Of a DNA stretch of 64,000 nt, positions 62,601 to 64,000 are shown one piece after another. Origin of the DNA: Sphagnum compactum (lineage: Eukaryota > Bryophyta > Sphagnopsida > Sphagnales). Position numbers and translations under genes: made by a program. Position 1 is the first letter of the stretch; each line of letters starts with the position of its first letter. The notes under the pieces are model-generated. The model did not search any database and was not told the DNA's origin. It saw only the letters and a program-made list of their open reading frames with translations. The stretch lies in contig OZ234503.1 of NCBI GenBank assembly GCA_965153455.1, positions 8,648,157-8,712,156 of the forward strand, written 5' to 3'.

Positions 62601-64000
62601 CTGCGAGCGACATCAGTTTGCCAGTTTGATCTGGTGAAATCATGTCCCCTTGTTGAGTGAGCCATTGTTTAATCTGTTGAGAAAAGAAGCTAAGCTAGTG
62701 CTGTGAATCAAGCTACAAATTAAACAAGACCACCTTGGCATAAAGCAGCAAGGTGACTTCTTTCTTAGTGTGCACTTCAAATGACTGGACAGTCAATGTT
62801 GTAGTATGCAGAGGTTTAGGGAAACTTTATTGATTGATGAATGATGATTTTCAAGTTTTGTTTTGTTCTCATTGAACCATAAGCAAGACACTACCTCCCT
62901 CCTAATGAGCACTGTGCAGTGTGGCACTGTTCTGTGACATTATGACTTGCTTGACCATAATTTTAGCTTAAATGAAAAGAGCAGTGTTGGAAAATATGTA
63001 GATGGTATTTTTTCTCACTCTCCTGAGAGGTGGGTTTGAAATTGTGACGGCAGAATTTGCACCTGGTAGAACAGGCAGAACCGTGCAGGGCACTAAAAGA
63101 CAAGCCCAGATGAGCCACACCATAGGCTCTGCCCATCTCCAACAGGCTGTATTCAACATCTGTGATTGTATTGTCAACATATATGTATTTGCATTTGTGC
63201 TGATATCATATCACCTCTTGTCTGCACAAAGAGTTATAGGTATCTTGGACAGACAGATCAGGATTTGGTCTGAGGAATGACAAATTATGCTTTACTTTCC
63301 TCTGTGGTTGAGAATTTGAAGAGCAATTGTTCTTGAGTCTTCTGAATTTTCTTTGCAACATCTACAGAATTATCTTCAATCTGTGGAAAAGAATCAGGTC
63401 AACTATTTGGGGTGCACGGTTGGACTTTTAGGGGGTGAGGGGGCACACAGTTTAGAAAGGGTTGAAGGGGAGAGGTTGGGAACCCCTCAAAATGCGATTT
63501 TATACCGCACACTTCATACTATTACTGTCCCTAAAAGTTTGAAGGATTTGCCCAGGCATTCCTACAATTGAGGTCCAGCCATTGAGCTACCACCCTACCC
63601 TCCAAATATTCCTGGGATCTCAAATCCAGGAATGGCTCTTGGTGGTGACTTTATCCTTTCACAATCCATGAAAAGTCAGGTTGATTATAGTTGGTCAATG
63701 ATGAGAAAACATGTGTTAAGACAAACACCAATTAATTATTGATTGTAGACCACTATCCTGTTCCTTGGCAATCAACTAGGAATAAAATCAGCAAGAAATG
63801 AATTCCCGTACATACATGGAATGTAATGCTTCAACTGCTCATCACCCTCACTTTTTGCCTCCAACAGTAAGTCATCAATTGTAAAAGACTCATACAATGT
63901 GCCTGATTAGAATTATGCAAATTGCAGATTTTGAGGCCAGTTTGCTGATCTAACACTAGAAACCTTCCAAAGGGTTAATGGTTTACTTAGCATTTGTGTG
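59691..64000. other. Possible introns or flank of the 59467 gene; no other gene supported
   Basis: Composition is less AT-rich than the intergenic DNA before 59000, as in introns of the DPP6-like locus. The longest frame is 149 aa on the minus strand (61044-60595), without recognised motifs. The opposite strand at about 60973-61072 reads ILKKCGRKGYLSRKPLSSL, which could equally be an exon piece. A pol III A-box-like GGTAGCTCAATGGCTGGACC occurs on the minus strand at about 63568-63590. Confidence 0.4.

Noticed and set aside
1-64000. CRISPR arrays, bacterial operons or prophage
   Set aside because: No regularly spaced repeats with unique spacers and no dense bacterial-type gene order; introns and plant repeats show a nuclear plant genome.

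Overview
The window looks like nuclear DNA of a seed-free land plant such as a fern, lycophyte or bryophyte. A cycad or Ginkgo cannot be excluded. Evidence: genes with many introns, a chloroplast-targeted RBFA, a plant nodulin-like MFS transporter, plant-type gypsy, LINE and MULE relics, and AT-rich intergenic DNA. The most telling gene is a CCDC146 orthologue at 11318-19965 (+), a centriole/flagellum protein. In land plants it is expected only where sperm still swim.

Layout. 1-3394: relic of a rolling-circle transposon with PIF1-type helicase blocks followed by an endonuclease-like block (Helentron-like). 3791-7412 (+): broken copy of a secreted beta-propeller (DPP6-N/TolB-like) gene. 7413-11317: unassigned DNA with a short tandem array. 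11318-19965 (+): CCDC146 in 21 inferred exons; every junction keeps phase and the model has 941 codons, but exon 4 carries one in-frame TGA. 19966-30550: repeats, including an inverted-repeat element, an array of roughly 280-bp units split by a 3070-bp MULE with a 9-bp target duplication, a 456-bp TA-flanked foldback element, and a tail-to-tail pair of poly-T-capped elements.

31154-32823 (+): RBFA in four exons (299 aa), a ribosome-assembly factor predicted for the plastid. 35924-38266 (-): nodulin-like MFS transporter in three exons (670 aa). 38267-59336 is repeat-dominated: a dead LINE (-) bracketed by a 32-bp inverted repeat, a 151-bp tandem duplication, a dispersed repeat in at least two copies, and a decayed Ty3/gypsy pol on the minus strand (about 55250-57900). 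59467 onward (+): telo-box motifs followed by a GC-rich first exon of a small, probably mitochondrial protein; the rest of that gene is unresolved.

The three well-supported genes (CCDC146, RBFA, MFS) are functionally unrelated and do not form a pathway or operon. Exon coordinates were derived by hand from reading frame, GT/AG sites, and remembered family sequences. No alignment or database search was run.
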